From the NCBI GenBank assembly GCA_020627685.1, contig JAHDGK010000007.1, positions 91,612 through 129,633 on the forward strand: 38,022 nucleotides of DNA, written 5' to 3'. This document shows, piece after piece, positions 7,461-16,942 of this stretch (its first letter is position 1; every line of letters begins with the position of its first letter). The stretch is from Granulosicoccus sp. (GTDB taxonomy: Bacteria > Pseudomonadota > Gammaproteobacteria > Granulosicoccales > Granulosicoccaceae). The position numbers were made by a program, and so were the translations under genes. The notes beneath the pieces are model-generated. The model made no database searches and was not told the DNA's origin. It was given only the letters and a program-made list of their open reading frames with translations.

Positions 7461-8645
7461 CTAACTAGGCTCAGTGTTTGACCCTCTGAGCAAGCACTGT
7501 GCTACCCAGCGGTGGAAATGAACAGTGGGTTCATCCATGGCTGGAGCAAATTTTCCGCCCAGATACCCAGGCGAGTTTCGACCTTTTTGCATTCGCTCTA
7601 CCGCAAAAATGTCTTCACCGAAAACTTCGCTCCAATTGTCCAGCATGGTTTTATGGTGCTTAGTGTACTGGCTATCTAAGGCGTCGTCTCCAACATAACT
7701 GATACGCACATGTTCCACCGTCTCATCTTTACTGATGGGTTGCAGCATCATGATAAACAAATGATCGGAGTGCAAACCGATAAGCGTGTTCGGGTAGAGC
7801 GTCGGGTAGAGCGCTTTATTCATTTGATCTTCCGGCCATCCGGCCAGATTTGGAAGCTGTTTGTCATCAATGCTCAAACGCTGGTAGTTCAAACTGCCTT
7901 GTCCTGCCCCTTGGGCGAAGTAGTCTAAAGAGAAATGTTCCTGTAGCGGTGAAATACGGTTGAGCTCGGGATGAACTGAAGGCAAATGGTAGGACTCAAG
8001 GTAGTTTTCAACAGCAAGCTTCCAGTTGGATTTCACGGTTAACTGCGTACGTCCTGATTGATTGTCAGAGACAAACCGTTGGCGTTCATCTACAGAGCAC
8101 AGTTCATTAAATTGCCGTGTTAAAGGGGCTATATAAGATTGGAAGTCTTCAGCGGTACCTGACAAATTAACGAATACGCAGCCTAACCAGGTTTCAGTTC
8201 TTACTTCGCGCAGGGCGCCTTCCGCTTTGTTAAATTCCGGGTGTTCATGAACACCGAAACCGCCAATATGCGGAGTACCGCGTAGTTTTCCATCCAGCTG
8301 ATATGTCCAACTATGATACGGGCAACGCACCAGCCCGTTAGTTCTGCACGGAGCATCGGCCAGGTGCATACCTCGATGGCTGCACACATTGTGGAAAACT
8401 CGAATGACATCATCGTTGTCACGGGTAATCAGTAGTGGCAGACCCATAAAATCGACCGGGTAGACATAGTTAGGCTCCGGTAGATCGTCTACAAATCCAA
8501 TGCAGGCCCAGGAGGGTGCGATAACTTTTTCGCGGTCCTCGATAAAACCTTCATCGCTGGTATAACGCTCATTAGGCAAGCCCACAGCCGCGGCTATCGG
8601 CTTGTTGATATTGCGGTGTATTTCGATAACCGATTCTTTGAGCAT
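7461..8645 (-). CDS. Rieske [2Fe-2S] oxygenase alpha subunit (aromatic-ring/quaternary-amine type)
   Basis: 394 residues. The Rieske cluster motif is intact: Cys88-x-His90, 17 residues, then Cys108-x-x-His111 (CPYH). The mononuclear iron site follows in the form NWKLAVENYLESYHLPSVHP, giving His220 and His225 with bridging Glu217 in place of the more usual Asp. Length and motif spacing match the single-component alpha subunits that include glycine betaine demethylase (GbcA), stachydrine demethylase and carnitine oxygenase, and the Glu bridge is typical of that branch. The electron-supplying reductase is not in the window. ATG 8645 has GGGAG six bases upstream. It is followed by the small membrane gene at 7240. 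Substrate unproven; an N-methylated compound is the best guess. Confidence 0.85.
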   Translation of the reverse strand: MLKESVIEIHRNINKPIAAAVGLPNERYTSDEGFIEDREKVIAPSWACIGFVDDLPEPNYVYPVDFMGLPLLITRDNDDVIRVFHNVCSHRGMHLADAPCRTNGLVRCPYHSWTYQLDGKLRGTPHIGGFGVHEHPEFNKAEGALREVRTETWLGCVFVNLSGTAEDFQSYIAPLTRQFNELCSVDERQRFVSDNQSGRTQLTVKSNWKLAVENYLESYHLPSVHPELNRISPLQEHFSLDYFAQGAGQGSLNYQRLSIDDKQLPNLAGWPEDQMNKALYPTLYPNTLIGLHSDHLFIMMLQPISKDETVEHVRISYVGDDALDSQYTKHHKTMLDNWSEVFGEDIFAVERMQKGRNSPGYLGGKFAPAMDEPTVHFHRWVAQCLLRGSNTEPS

Positions 8646-8669
8646 GCGAGTCTCCCGTTGGAGGGTTGC

Positions 8670-9236
8670 CTAGGTTGGTAATTTCGGCCGATTGTAAAGC
8701 TCTTCAACCGACGGTACATCCTCAGATGAGACATTTGAGTCGCTGTTCCATAAGTCGGCAGCTCTTATTGCCCGTGCGTTTTGTACATAGGCACTTTCAA
8801 CCGTGATTAGCATCACGGTTACAGGACGGGAGCCGTCCAGAGTGAATCGATCCAAAAGCGTTGGATTGACTGAGATACAGGCAGTGCCCCTAATTCGCAG
8901 AGCTTCCTCGATACCCGGAATGAGAAAGACCAGGCCAACTCGTGGGTCTTTCAAAATATTTTTTAAGGTATCTATGCGGTTGTTACCGCGTCGGTCGGGT
9001 ATTGCGATGGTGTTGCTATCGATAACCTGAAAAGCTTCGCCGGGTTTATCTCCACGTGGAGAGCAGTCGATACTGCCGGAAGCCACGCTTGATAAAACGA
9101 AGAACGGCGAATGTGCCAGCCAATTTCTCATTGCGTCGGTGAGGCAATTCTGGACTTTCGAACTCGATGAGCGGCGAGGGGCCGGGTACTGGCTTTCCAG
9201 TTCCTCCAATGAGGTAATGAGATGGGGTGTGTTCAC
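8670..9236 (-). CDS. PPOX-class FMN-dependent flavoprotein (pyridoxamine phosphate oxidase-like)
   Basis: 188 residues with the split-barrel flavin-binding pattern: PFFVLSSVASGSIDCSPRGD, then TIAIPDRRGNNRIDTLKNILKDPRVGLVFLIPG, and LRIRGTACISV. This is the arrangement of the MSMEG_1061-type subgroup of the pyridoxamine 5'-phosphate oxidase family, whose members bind FMN or related flavins; enzymatic roles are mostly undefined. The start is GTG 9236 (MNTPHLITS), with no strong ribosome site. It lies 24 bp upstream of the Rieske oxygenase gene in the same direction, so the two are probably one transcript. An electron-transfer link to the oxygenase is possible but not shown by any motif. Confidence 0.82.
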   Translation of the reverse strand: MNTPHLITSLEELESQYPAPRRSSSSKVQNCLTDAMRNWLAHSPFFVLSSVASGSIDCSPRGDKPGEAFQVIDSNTIAIPDRRGNNRIDTLKNILKDPRVGLVFLIPGIEEALRIRGTACISVNPTLLDRFTLDGSRPVTVMLITVESAYVQNARAIRAADLWNSDSNVSSEDVPSVEELYNRPKLPT

Positions 9237-9319
9237 GAATTCAAGCCGGCATAAGACGACTTAAGTTTGTATCAGATTAACGACCGCACAAGCAATGACA
9301 ATGAGGCCAAATTGCGTGT

Positions 9320-10459
9320 TTAAACCGAATGAGGATCTCTGAAAAGTTGATTCATGTTGTCTGGGGTCCAATTCACAATTGAAGCAGGCTTTGAATAGCC
9401 CGGAGGTGTGATTAGAGGCGACTTAATTTGCGTGCGTCTGTATTCCAGTATGGCTGACGCTAACGCTTTAGATAAACGATCACGGTACTCGTCAGTCAAC
9501 AGTTTATCGGCTTCGCCAGGGTGTGAAAGACAGGTCAGTTCCATCAAAGCGCCGGTTTTATAGCTCTGGGTCAGGACAAACAAAGTGTCACTTTTTACGC
9601 CTGCGTCCTGAGCTGCGGTGTTGTCTTGTTCAACTTCACCATAAACATGTTTATGCAGCATTTGGGCGAGTTGTTTCGACCCCTGGGTAAATGAAAAGTC
9701 CGCGTTTGCCATTGTGTGTATTGAATGGCTGCCGTGTGTGTGTGAATGCCCGTGAGCACTTCTTCGGCTTAAACTATCTTCGATATTGGCCATACCGGCA
9801 TAGTAAGTCTCTACCAGTGCGATATTCTTTTGAGGCAAATCGTTAAAGTGAAGTGAGATAACAATATCCGCATCGCTATGGCGTATTTTCTTCACGCGCG
9901 TTGAGCGTGACATACCGGCATCATCGTCGCGTGTGAATTGCACGTCGATATTGGGATACTTGGCCAGGTGTTGGCGTGTGCGTTTCGCAATATCAAGCGT
10001 TAGGTGTTTCTCGACAAGTCCGTTGTGCGCGATAGCTCCCGGGTCTGTACCACCGTGTCCGGGATCCAGCATCACAACCATTTGTTGGGTTTCGAAAGGC
10101 TTGCTGCTGACCCACAGGCTGCCTTCATTGACTGTCCAGTCCGATCGATTCAAACCGACTGGTTTTAGAACGCTGGCAATCATCGGGCTGTCGAAAATTT
10201 TCAGCCGTTCCGGGGGGGAGACAAGTACTGTATCAGCCAGTTCAGTGGTCGCAGCTTCAACGCTCACTAGCGCTACTTCCGAGTCTACGCTTGGCTCAAT
10301 GAGCAGACTGTCAGCAGTGGATTTAACGCTTGCCGTGCTTACTGACGCAGTGTGTGTAGGTGAGGCAACCGTGTTGGGCGAAAACGTCGCATAGTCAAAA
10401 AGCAGCACGGAAAACGATGCTATGGCAACACTGCTGCAGGCAAATAATTTAAAGTCCAT
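9320..10459 (-). CDS. N-acetylmuramoyl-L-alanine amidase (Amidase_3) with histidine-rich insert
   Basis: Periplasmic zinc amidase that cuts the bond between MurNAc and the stem peptide. A hydrophobic N-terminal segment (FACSSVAIASFSVLLF) acts as signal or anchor, followed by a Ser/Thr/Val-rich region of about 90 residues. The catalytic domain starts at VVMLDPGHGGTDPGA. Zinc and catalytic residues are visible: His of GHGG, Glu of VEKH, His of SLHFND and Glu of ALMELTCLSH. Unusually, the loop before the third helix holds six histidines in 13 residues (HGHSHTHGSHSIH). I prefer ATG 10459; a TTG at 10468 would add three residues. There is no AMIN domain of the AmiB/AmiC type, so targeting must differ. 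It is a single gene between the thioesterase and the flavoprotein. Confidence 0.85.
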   Translation of the reverse strand: MDFKLFACSSVAIASFSVLLFDYATFSPNTVASPTHTASVSTASVKSTADSLLIEPSVDSEVALVSVEAATTELADTVLVSPPERLKIFDSPMIASVLKPVGLNRSDWTVNEGSLWVSSKPFETQQMVVMLDPGHGGTDPGAIAHNGLVEKHLTLDIAKRTRQHLAKYPNIDVQFTRDDDAGMSRSTRVKKIRHSDADIVISLHFNDLPQKNIALVETYYAGMANIEDSLSRRSAHGHSHTHGSHSIHTMANADFSFTQGSKQLAQMLHKHVYGEVEQDNTAAQDAGVKSDTLFVLTQSYKTGALMELTCLSHPGEADKLLTDEYRDRLSKALASAILEYRRTQIKSPLITPPGYSKPASIVNWTPDNMNQLFRDPHSV

Positions 10460-10535
10460 CTGACGCAAGCGCTAAAGTCAAAGGTGTCCCTTCGACTAAT
10501 CACATAACGTGCCACAGGTTACTTCTTAAGGGAAA

Positions 10536-11318
10536 CTATCGGGCGCGAAGCACCAGAGTCTGCAGAGCTCGCCCCACGACGCCGGTAGCATCAAACAACA
10601 TGGCATCGGCCAGTCCTATGCCGTTGGGCTCCCAAAAACCGGAGCTTTGTGTCCCTAACCACTCACCCTCGGGGTCCCGGTGAAGCACCACGGTCAGGTC
10701 GGTGTTCATGAAAGTGACTTGCGACGGGTCAGCATTGCGCCCGAAAGCATTGCCGCAATCGGCTAGTGGACAGATTTTTTGGAACGGGCTAGGGGTTTCG
10801 TAGTCCAGCAACGGCACGGTTTTCAACCAGGCGGTTGTGGGCCCTGGCAGGTGATCCTGTCCTTCCGGGTAGCGAACGGCGACGCCATCTCCGTTGAATG
10901 CGGGTTTACCGTGAAGCGTTTGAGTGATGGGAAATAATCCCGTTTTGGCTTCATCGGGTGATCCCATTGGAATGTGCTGAGTTGGCATCTTCTGCGGCGG
11001 GGCTGGAGTTAAATGCATGCCGGCGGCAGTCACGATCGATTTTCCTGATTCATCAAGCAGCACAGCTGATGTGGTGCTTACCGTTCGACCCTGGCGTTCG
11101 ATAGCCGTCTGGATGCGTATTTTTTGAAACGGAATAGGGCGAATCAAATTGACACTCAAGCGAGTGAGCCGTTGATCAGGTAATAGGAGCTCGACGGCCC
11201 TTGCAAGCAACGCGGTGGGTGGGCCAGCGTGGCAGGCGTTTTCATCCCACGGGCCTCGGGTATGAGACGTGGGTTCGAACCAGAGGTTGTCCTCACTGGT
11301 GAAAAAGCTGTCTGCCAT
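10536..11318 (-). CDS. TesB-like acyl-CoA thioesterase (double hot-dog)
   Basis: 260 residues with two hot-dog halves. The N-terminal half has GPWDENACHAGPPTALLARAVE, the usual helix start of the TesB-like thioesterase family, then RLSVNLIRPIPFQKI. The second half ends with WLGTQSSGFWEPNGIGLADAMLFDATGVVGRALQTLV, matching the C-terminal block of the same family in which Asp and Gln/Ser/Thr residues act on the thioester. The family cleaves acyl-CoA to free acid and CoA; chain-length preference is unknown. ATG 11318 has GGGAG eight bases upstream and lies five bases after the stop of the giant UvrA paralogue, so the two genes form an operon although no functional link is obvious. Confidence 0.82.
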   Translation of the reverse strand: MADSFFTSEDNLWFEPTSHTRGPWDENACHAGPPTALLARAVELLLPDQRLTRLSVNLIRPIPFQKIRIQTAIERQGRTVSTTSAVLLDESGKSIVTAAGMHLTPAPPQKMPTQHIPMGSPDEAKTGLFPITQTLHGKPAFNGDGVAVRYPEGQDHLPGPTTAWLKTVPLLDYETPSPFQKICPLADCGNAFGRNADPSQVTFMNTDLTVVLHRDPEGEWLGTQSSGFWEPNGIGLADAMLFDATGVVGRALQTLVLRAR

Positions 11319-11323
11319 ATCCG

Positions 11324-14300
11324 CTACTCCCGAAACATCTCTTTAAGAAAGGGGGCTGTTCTGGAGCGTTTAGAGCTAGCCACTTTCTTCGGTGTGCCTT
11401 TGGCAACTACCTTACCACCGCCAACGCCGCCTTCAGGTCCCATGTCAATAATCCAGTCAGCTTCTGCCATGATGTCCAGATTGTGCTCAATGACAATGAC
11501 CGAGTTTCCTGCATCGACGAGTCTATGCAGGACATGTATTAATCTTGCGACATCAGCCATATGCAAGCCGACCGTAGGCTCGTCCAGAATGTACAGCGTG
11601 TGCACGTTAACAATACTTTTTCCAGACGAGTCTTTTACCGACGGCTTGGCTTTAGCCAGTTCAGAGACCAGCTTAATGCGCTGAGCTTCTCCACCACTTA
11701 AGGTACGACTTTGTTGACCCAAGGTGAGATATCCAAGCCCTACATCTTGTAGTAGTTTCAATGCGTGATGAATGCTGTTGTGGCTTTCAAAAAACTCAAC
11801 ACCTTCATCTACATTCATCATTAGCACATCGCCTATAGACTTATCTTTGTATTGAACAGACAGAGTCTCATGGTTGAAGCGTTGTCCATTGCAAACCTCG
11901 CACAACACACGTACATCGGGAAGAAAGCTCATCTCAACGCGTTGCATTCCCTGTCCTCCGCATTCCTCACAGCGGCCTGAGCCTGTGTTGAAGGAGAATC
12001 GGCTGGCATCGTAACCGCGAATACGCGCTTCGGTTGTATCTGCATACAACCGTCTAATGTTGTCCCAGAAACCGATATAAGTTGCCGGGCAGGAGCGCGA
12101 TGTCTTACCAATGGGGGTTTGGTCAACTTCGAGTAGGCGGGAAATACTTTCCCATCCTGTTAAATTTTCACAGCCTATAAGTTCACCAAGTTTGCGTTGT
12201 CTTTTCTGTGCGTTTAGAACGCGCAAATTATCGTGAACGACATTGCGAATTAGCGTACTTTTCCCCGAACCCGAAACACCGGTTACGCAAACCAGTTGTT
12301 GCAGTGGAATATCGACGCTGACATTGTGCAGATTATGTAGCGAGGCTTTTTCCACATGGAGGACATGCTCAGGCTTTGTGCGTGTTGGATATAACGGATG
12401 CTTTAAAGGTTCATCAAGCAATTTGCCCGTCACAGAGCCGGGTGTTTTACGAACTGTGGCAACAGTGCCCGATGCGACGATCTCGCCGCCGCGCACTCCA
12501 GCACCTGGGCCTATGTCAATAATATGATCGGCACTTAATATGGTTTCTTCGTCGTGTTCAACGACAACAATGGTATTGCCTTTGTCTTTTAATTTAGACA
12601 GCGTGTTGAGTAGCATACGGTTATCACGTGGATGAAGACCGATGGTGGGTTCATCAAGGATGTAGCAAACACCCTGTAAATTGGAACCTAACTGCGCTGC
12701 CAATCTTATTCGTTGTGCTTCGCCGCCACTTAAGGTGGGGGCAGAGCGTTCTAACGATAAATATGACAAGCCAACTTCTTCTAAGAATGACAGCCGGGAA
12801 TTCAATTCTTTTAAACTGTCTCGGGCGATAGTGGCATCACGTTCAGACAGTGAGATATCGGAGAATACTTTTGCCGCCTCAGTAATGGTCAAGGTAGTGT
12901 AGTCGGCAATATTCCAATCCTGGAAATACACCGCTAATGACTCAGGCTTGAGGCGTTGTCCCTCACAACTGGCGCATTCAATAGGGTCTTCATCTTTCGT
13001 TCGCCAGTTGCGTTCTTCACCGGTTTGTTCTTCATCAAAGCCTGGGATAATTTCACCGGTTCCAAAACAATCGCCACACCAGCCGTGTCGCGAGTTGTAA
13101 GAAAACATGCGCGGATCTAGTTCTGGAAAACTGCGTTGGCAGCTGGGGCATGCTCGCTGAGTTGAGAATAATTGCTCGTTAGCAGTCGAACTGCCAATCT
13201 TGACGACACCGCTACCGAAATCAACGGCGCGCTGGATCAGCGCTTTAAGTTCTGCTTCTAGTTTTACATCCACTTTTATCGAGCCCAGCGGTAGGTCTAT
13301 GGTGTGTTCTTTGAATCGATCCAATCTTGGCCAGTTATCCGTAGGCGTGGATTCTCCATCGACACGTAATGTCTCGAAGCCTTTGTTAAGGGCCCATTTC
13401 GCTAAGTCTGTGTAATAGCCTTTTCTGTCCACGATGAGCGGGGCATACAAAGCAACAGATTTTCCGCGATGACGTTTGATAATCTGTGCGGTAATGGCAT
13501 CAACAGATTGCGCGGAAATTTCAACTTCGCAATCAGGACAATACTGAATGCCGAGTTTGACAAACAACAGTCGCAAGAAGTGATAGATCTCAGTCATCGT
13601 TGCAACAGTACTTTTTCGACCTCCGCGACTGGTTCTTTGTTCAATCGCCACAGTCGGGGGGATGCCGGTTATGGCATCGACATCCGGGCGTGAAGCCGGT
13701 TGCACAAACTGCCTTGCATATGCATTTAAAGATTCCAGATAGCGGCGTTGTCCTTCGTTAAAAACGATGTCGAACGCGAGCGTACTTTTACCACTACCGC
13801 TCATTCCGGTAATGACGCTTAGCTTGTTACGCGGGATATCTACATCGATGTTCTTGAGATTGTTTTCACGGGCTTTGTGTACTTCAATGGAATCGTGCTT
13901 CAGGCTGGTAGCGTGGCTGGTGTGTGTCACGTAGTTATTGTGTTTCTCGGCGATACTGTCCTTCTGCAGTTTGTCAGTAGCACTTTGATACTCCCTTAAT
14001 GAGGCGGCAGTAACACTGTGTTTGTGGGCCATCACTTGTTTGGGTGTGCCTTTGCAAATTACTTTACCGCCATCAGCGCCGCCTGCTGGGCCTAAGTCAA
14101 TAATCCAATCGGCATTGATGATGACATCAAGATTGTGTTCAATAACGACTAATGAATGCCCTTGCTCTATCAGCTTTTCGAACGCGCTGAGTAGCTTGTC
14201 GATGTCTTCAAAGTGCAAGCCGGTGGTGGGTTCGTCAAACAGAAACAGTGTGTTGCCAGCGATGGTGCGTTTAGAACGCGTCATGGCTGCTTGACCTAGG

Positions 14301-16852
14301 TAGGCTGCAAGTTTTAATCGCTGAGCTTCACCGCCACTGAGCGTGGGAACCGGTTGACCCAGTTGCAAATATCCAAGTCCGACATCTTTGAGAGGGGTAA
14401 GCGCGAGGATGACAGCCTTGTCGTCGACAAAAAACTCCAATGCATCGTCAACTGTCATGTCGAGCACATCGGCAATGGAGTAGCCTTCGCTCTGATGCGC
14501 ATTGAACAATTTAATTTCCAGAAGTTCTGAGCGATAGCGTCGTCCCTGGCATTCAGCGCAACGTAAATACACATCAGAGAGAAACTGCATTTCTACATGT
14601 TCAAAGCCATTACCGGAGCAAACCGGGCAGCGCATGCCTGAGTTAAAACTGAATGAACTGGCTTTGTATCCTCGCTCTTTAGATTCGGGTAGTTTTTCGA
14701 AAAGCTTTCGAATAGCTTCGAATGCACCTGTGTAACTTACCGGGTTCGACCGGGCTGATTTACCGATGGGCGATTGGTCTACCAGTATGACGTCCGTGAA
14801 ATGCTCGTGGCCTTGGATGTCTTTGTAAGGCTCTGCCAGCTCTTTGGGTTTTCCTTTCAACGCTGACAAGGCTTTAAACAGAGTGTCTTGAATCAGTGTT
14901 GATTTTCCTGAACCGCTAGGCCCGGTTAAACACACCAGACGGTTCAGCGGTATTTCGATACTGATGTTTTGCAGGTTGTGTCCGCTTGCCCCTTTGAGTA
15001 CTAACTTATCAGTGCCGCGAATTCCACGGCTTGTCGATGAAAAGCTCAACTGCTTTTCACCTTTTAAGTACTGCGCTGTCAGTGACTTTTTATGATTCAG
15101 TAGCGTGGTGGGTTTGCCATTAAAAACAATTTGCCCACCGGCAGCCCCCGGTCCTGGTCCAATATCAATGATGCGATCGGCTGCCATCATCAGTTGTGGG
15201 TCGTGTTCTACAACGATGAGCGTGTTACCGGCGTCACGCAGTCGTTGCAGTACTCTGATAACTCGATCCATGTCCTGTGCATGCAATCCAATACTGGGTT
15301 CATCTAGAACAAACAGCGTATTGACTAACGATGTCCCCAGCGCTGTGGTCAAATTAATTCGCTGTACTTCGCCACCGGACAAAGTTCTGGATTGCCTATC
15401 CAAGGTGAGGTAACCCAATCCGACGTCGTTCAGATAGAGCAGGCGTGAGCGCATTTCCCGGACAACCATTTCTGTTGGGTCATCCGTGTGTCCTTTGGCA
15501 ATTTCTTCGACGAACTGCATGGCCTTATCTAAGGGCAGCCTCATGATATCGACGATATTGAGTCCGGGCAGGGACTTCATTCGTGCTTTTGAAATGGAGC
15601 TGTGTGCAGGACGATGACGATGAGTCGGGTCCAAAACTAACGACGCATCTTCTAATGAACCGACTCGCCAGTTCAGAGATTCAGGTTTTAGCCTTGCACC
15701 AAAGCAAGAGGTGCATTCGTCATAACTACGATATTTAGCCAGCATGACTCTGACATGCATACGATACGACTTGCTTTCCAGCCAGTTGAAAAAACCGACC
15801 ACGCCGTACCAGTGATCCTTGCCGCTTGCGCCGTCACCGTAAACAACCCAATGCTGCTCCTTGTCGGTCATCTCCTCATAAGGAGTATCTAGAGGGATGC
15901 CTTGTTTCTTGGCGGCCCGAACCATCTCGCGTTGGCAGATAGCAGACTTCTCTGTTTGGAATACCTTAACAGCGCCACCACTGAGCGTTTTAGTGGTGTC
16001 AGGAATAGCGAGACGGTAGTCGATACCGATGACCCGTCCAAAGCCTTTGCAAGTTTCACAAGCCCCTATGGGGGAGTTAAAAGAAAAGCTTGCAGGTGTA
16101 GCCTCGCGATATTTAATACCGCAGCCTTCACATTGCAAGGTGGTGGAGTAGGTGGATTCTGTCAACGATTCCCGATTGTCATCGAGTGTATGAACGCTTA
16201 CCTTGCCTTGGCCATACCGTAAGGCCGCTTCTACCGCCTCAACAAAGCGTCCGCGATTATCCGGATTGGTTTTGAGACGATCCTGTATGACATCTATGTG
16301 CTTTTTGGTTTGCTTTTGAACGCGGGTATAACCTTGTCTGGCCAGCCAGTCCTGAATTTCAGCGGCGTCAAAATTATCGGGAATAGGTACCCGAAAGGTG
16401 ACCATGATTCTCTGTTCTGCTTGTTCATCAAACCAGTGATTGCTGATGTTTTCAGCGGTGTCCTGTTTTACGGCTTGTCCGCATTTTTCGCAGAAGAGTT
16501 TTGCCGTGCGGGCAAAGAGAAGTTTTATATGATCGTTGAGTTCGGTCATGGTGCCCACCGTCGATCTGGACGTTCTAACCGGATTGGTTTGGTCGATCGC
16601 GATAGCTGGGGGAATGCCCTCAATCCGATCAACCCGGGGTTTATCCATGCGATCAAGAAACTGTCGCGCATACGGGGAGAACGTTTCTACATAGCGGCGT
16701 TGCCCTTCCGCATAGATCGTGTCAAAGGCCAGAGTAGATTTGCCACTACCGCTTACACCGGTAATGACGATCAGTTCACCTTGCGGCAATGACAAATCGA
16801 GATTCTTGAGGTTGTTCTGGTGGGCATTCTCGATCAGTATGTGCTTACTCAT
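11324..16852 (-). CDS. Tandem double-length UvrA paralogue with four ABC ATPase modules
   Basis: 1842 residues, about twice a normal UvrA (about 940). Four Walker A motifs are seen (G-x-SGSGKST at about residues 32, 642, 1016 and 1526), four signatures (LSGGEVQRI, LSGGEAQRL, LSGGEAQRI twice) and four Walker B/D-loops (LDEPSIGLH, FDEPTTGLH, LDEPTIGLH, LDEPTVGLH). Each half also carries paired Cys-x-x-Cys zinc modules (for example CEGCG with CETCKGFG, CPVCSGNG with CAECQGRR, CPSCQ with CGDCFGTG, CEECGGQG with CEVCNGQR). A linker of about 50 residues, polar and rich in His and Lys, joins the two UvrA units near residue 960-1005. Such fused paralogues occur in several proteobacteria and are usually annotated as of unknown function; the ordinary UvrA is expected elsewhere. 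DNA damage recognition is inferred from the fold. Confidence 0.92.
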   Translation of the reverse strand: MSKHILIENAHQNNLKNLDLSLPQGELIVITGVSGSGKSTLAFDTIYAEGQRRYVETFSPYARQFLDRMDKPRVDRIEGIPPAIAIDQTNPVRTSRSTVGTMTELNDHIKLLFARTAKLFCEKCGQAVKQDTAENISNHWFDEQAEQRIMVTFRVPIPDNFDAAEIQDWLARQGYTRVQKQTKKHIDVIQDRLKTNPDNRGRFVEAVEAALRYGQGKVSVHTLDDNRESLTESTYSTTLQCEGCGIKYREATPASFSFNSPIGACETCKGFGRVIGIDYRLAIPDTTKTLSGGAVKVFQTEKSAICQREMVRAAKKQGIPLDTPYEEMTDKEQHWVVYGDGASGKDHWYGVVGFFNWLESKSYRMHVRVMLAKYRSYDECTSCFGARLKPESLNWRVGSLEDASLVLDPTHRHRPAHSSISKARMKSLPGLNIVDIMRLPLDKAMQFVEEIAKGHTDDPTEMVVREMRSRLLYLNDVGLGYLTLDRQSRTLSGGEVQRINLTTALGTSLVNTLFVLDEPSIGLHAQDMDRVIRVLQRLRDAGNTLIVVEHDPQLMMAADRIIDIGPGPGAAGGQIVFNGKPTTLLNHKKSLTAQYLKGEKQLSFSSTSRGIRGTDKLVLKGASGHNLQNISIEIPLNRLVCLTGPSGSGKSTLIQDTLFKALSALKGKPKELAEPYKDIQGHEHFTDVILVDQSPIGKSARSNPVSYTGAFEAIRKLFEKLPESKERGYKASSFSFNSGMRCPVCSGNGFEHVEMQFLSDVYLRCAECQGRRYRSELLEIKLFNAHQSEGYSIADVLDMTVDDALEFFVDDKAVILALTPLKDVGLGYLQLGQPVPTLSGGEAQRLKLAAYLGQAAMTRSKRTIAGNTLFLFDEPTTGLHFEDIDKLLSAFEKLIEQGHSLVVIEHNLDVIINADWIIDLGPAGGADGGKVICKGTPKQVMAHKHSVTAASLREYQSATDKLQKDSIAEKHNNYVTHTSHATSLKHDSIEVHKARENNLKNIDVDIPRNKLSVITGMSGSGKSTLAFDIVFNEGQRRYLESLNAYARQFVQPASRPDVDAITGIPPTVAIEQRTSRGGRKSTVATMTEIYHFLRLLFVKLGIQYCPDCEVEISAQSVDAITAQIIKRHRGKSVALYAPLIVDRKGYYTDLAKWALNKGFETLRVDGESTPTDNWPRLDRFKEHTIDLPLGSIKVDVKLEAELKALIQRAVDFGSGVVKIGSSTANEQLFSTQRACPSCQRSFPELDPRMFSYNSRHGWCGDCFGTGEIIPGFDEEQTGEERNWRTKDEDPIECASCEGQRLKPESLAVYFQDWNIADYTTLTITEAAKVFSDISLSERDATIARDSLKELNSRLSFLEEVGLSYLSLERSAPTLSGGEAQRIRLAAQLGSNLQGVCYILDEPTIGLHPRDNRMLLNTLSKLKDKGNTIVVVEHDEETILSADHIIDIGPGAGVRGGEIVASGTVATVRKTPGSVTGKLLDEPLKHPLYPTRTKPEHVLHVEKASLHNLHNVSVDIPLQQLVCVTGVSGSGKSTLIRNVVHDNLRVLNAQKRQRKLGELIGCENLTGWESISRLLEVDQTPIGKTSRSCPATYIGFWDNIRRLYADTTEARIRGYDASRFSFNTGSGRCEECGGQGMQRVEMSFLPDVRVLCEVCNGQRFNHETLSVQYKDKSIGDVLMMNVDEGVEFFESHNSIHHALKLLQDVGLGYLTLGQQSRTLSGGEAQRIKLVSELAKAKPSVKDSSGKSIVNVHTLYILDEPTVGLHMADVARLIHVLHRLVDAGNSVIVIEHNLDIMAEADWIIDMGPEGGVGGGKVVAKGTPKKVASSKRSRTAPFLKEMFRE

Positions 16853-16942
16853 GGTCCAGTCATCATGTATCAGTCGATATAGTGTACGGGTCAGGGCGAA
16901 AGTGGACTATCTGCAATTGCAGTAATATTTGAGGAATTGAAA

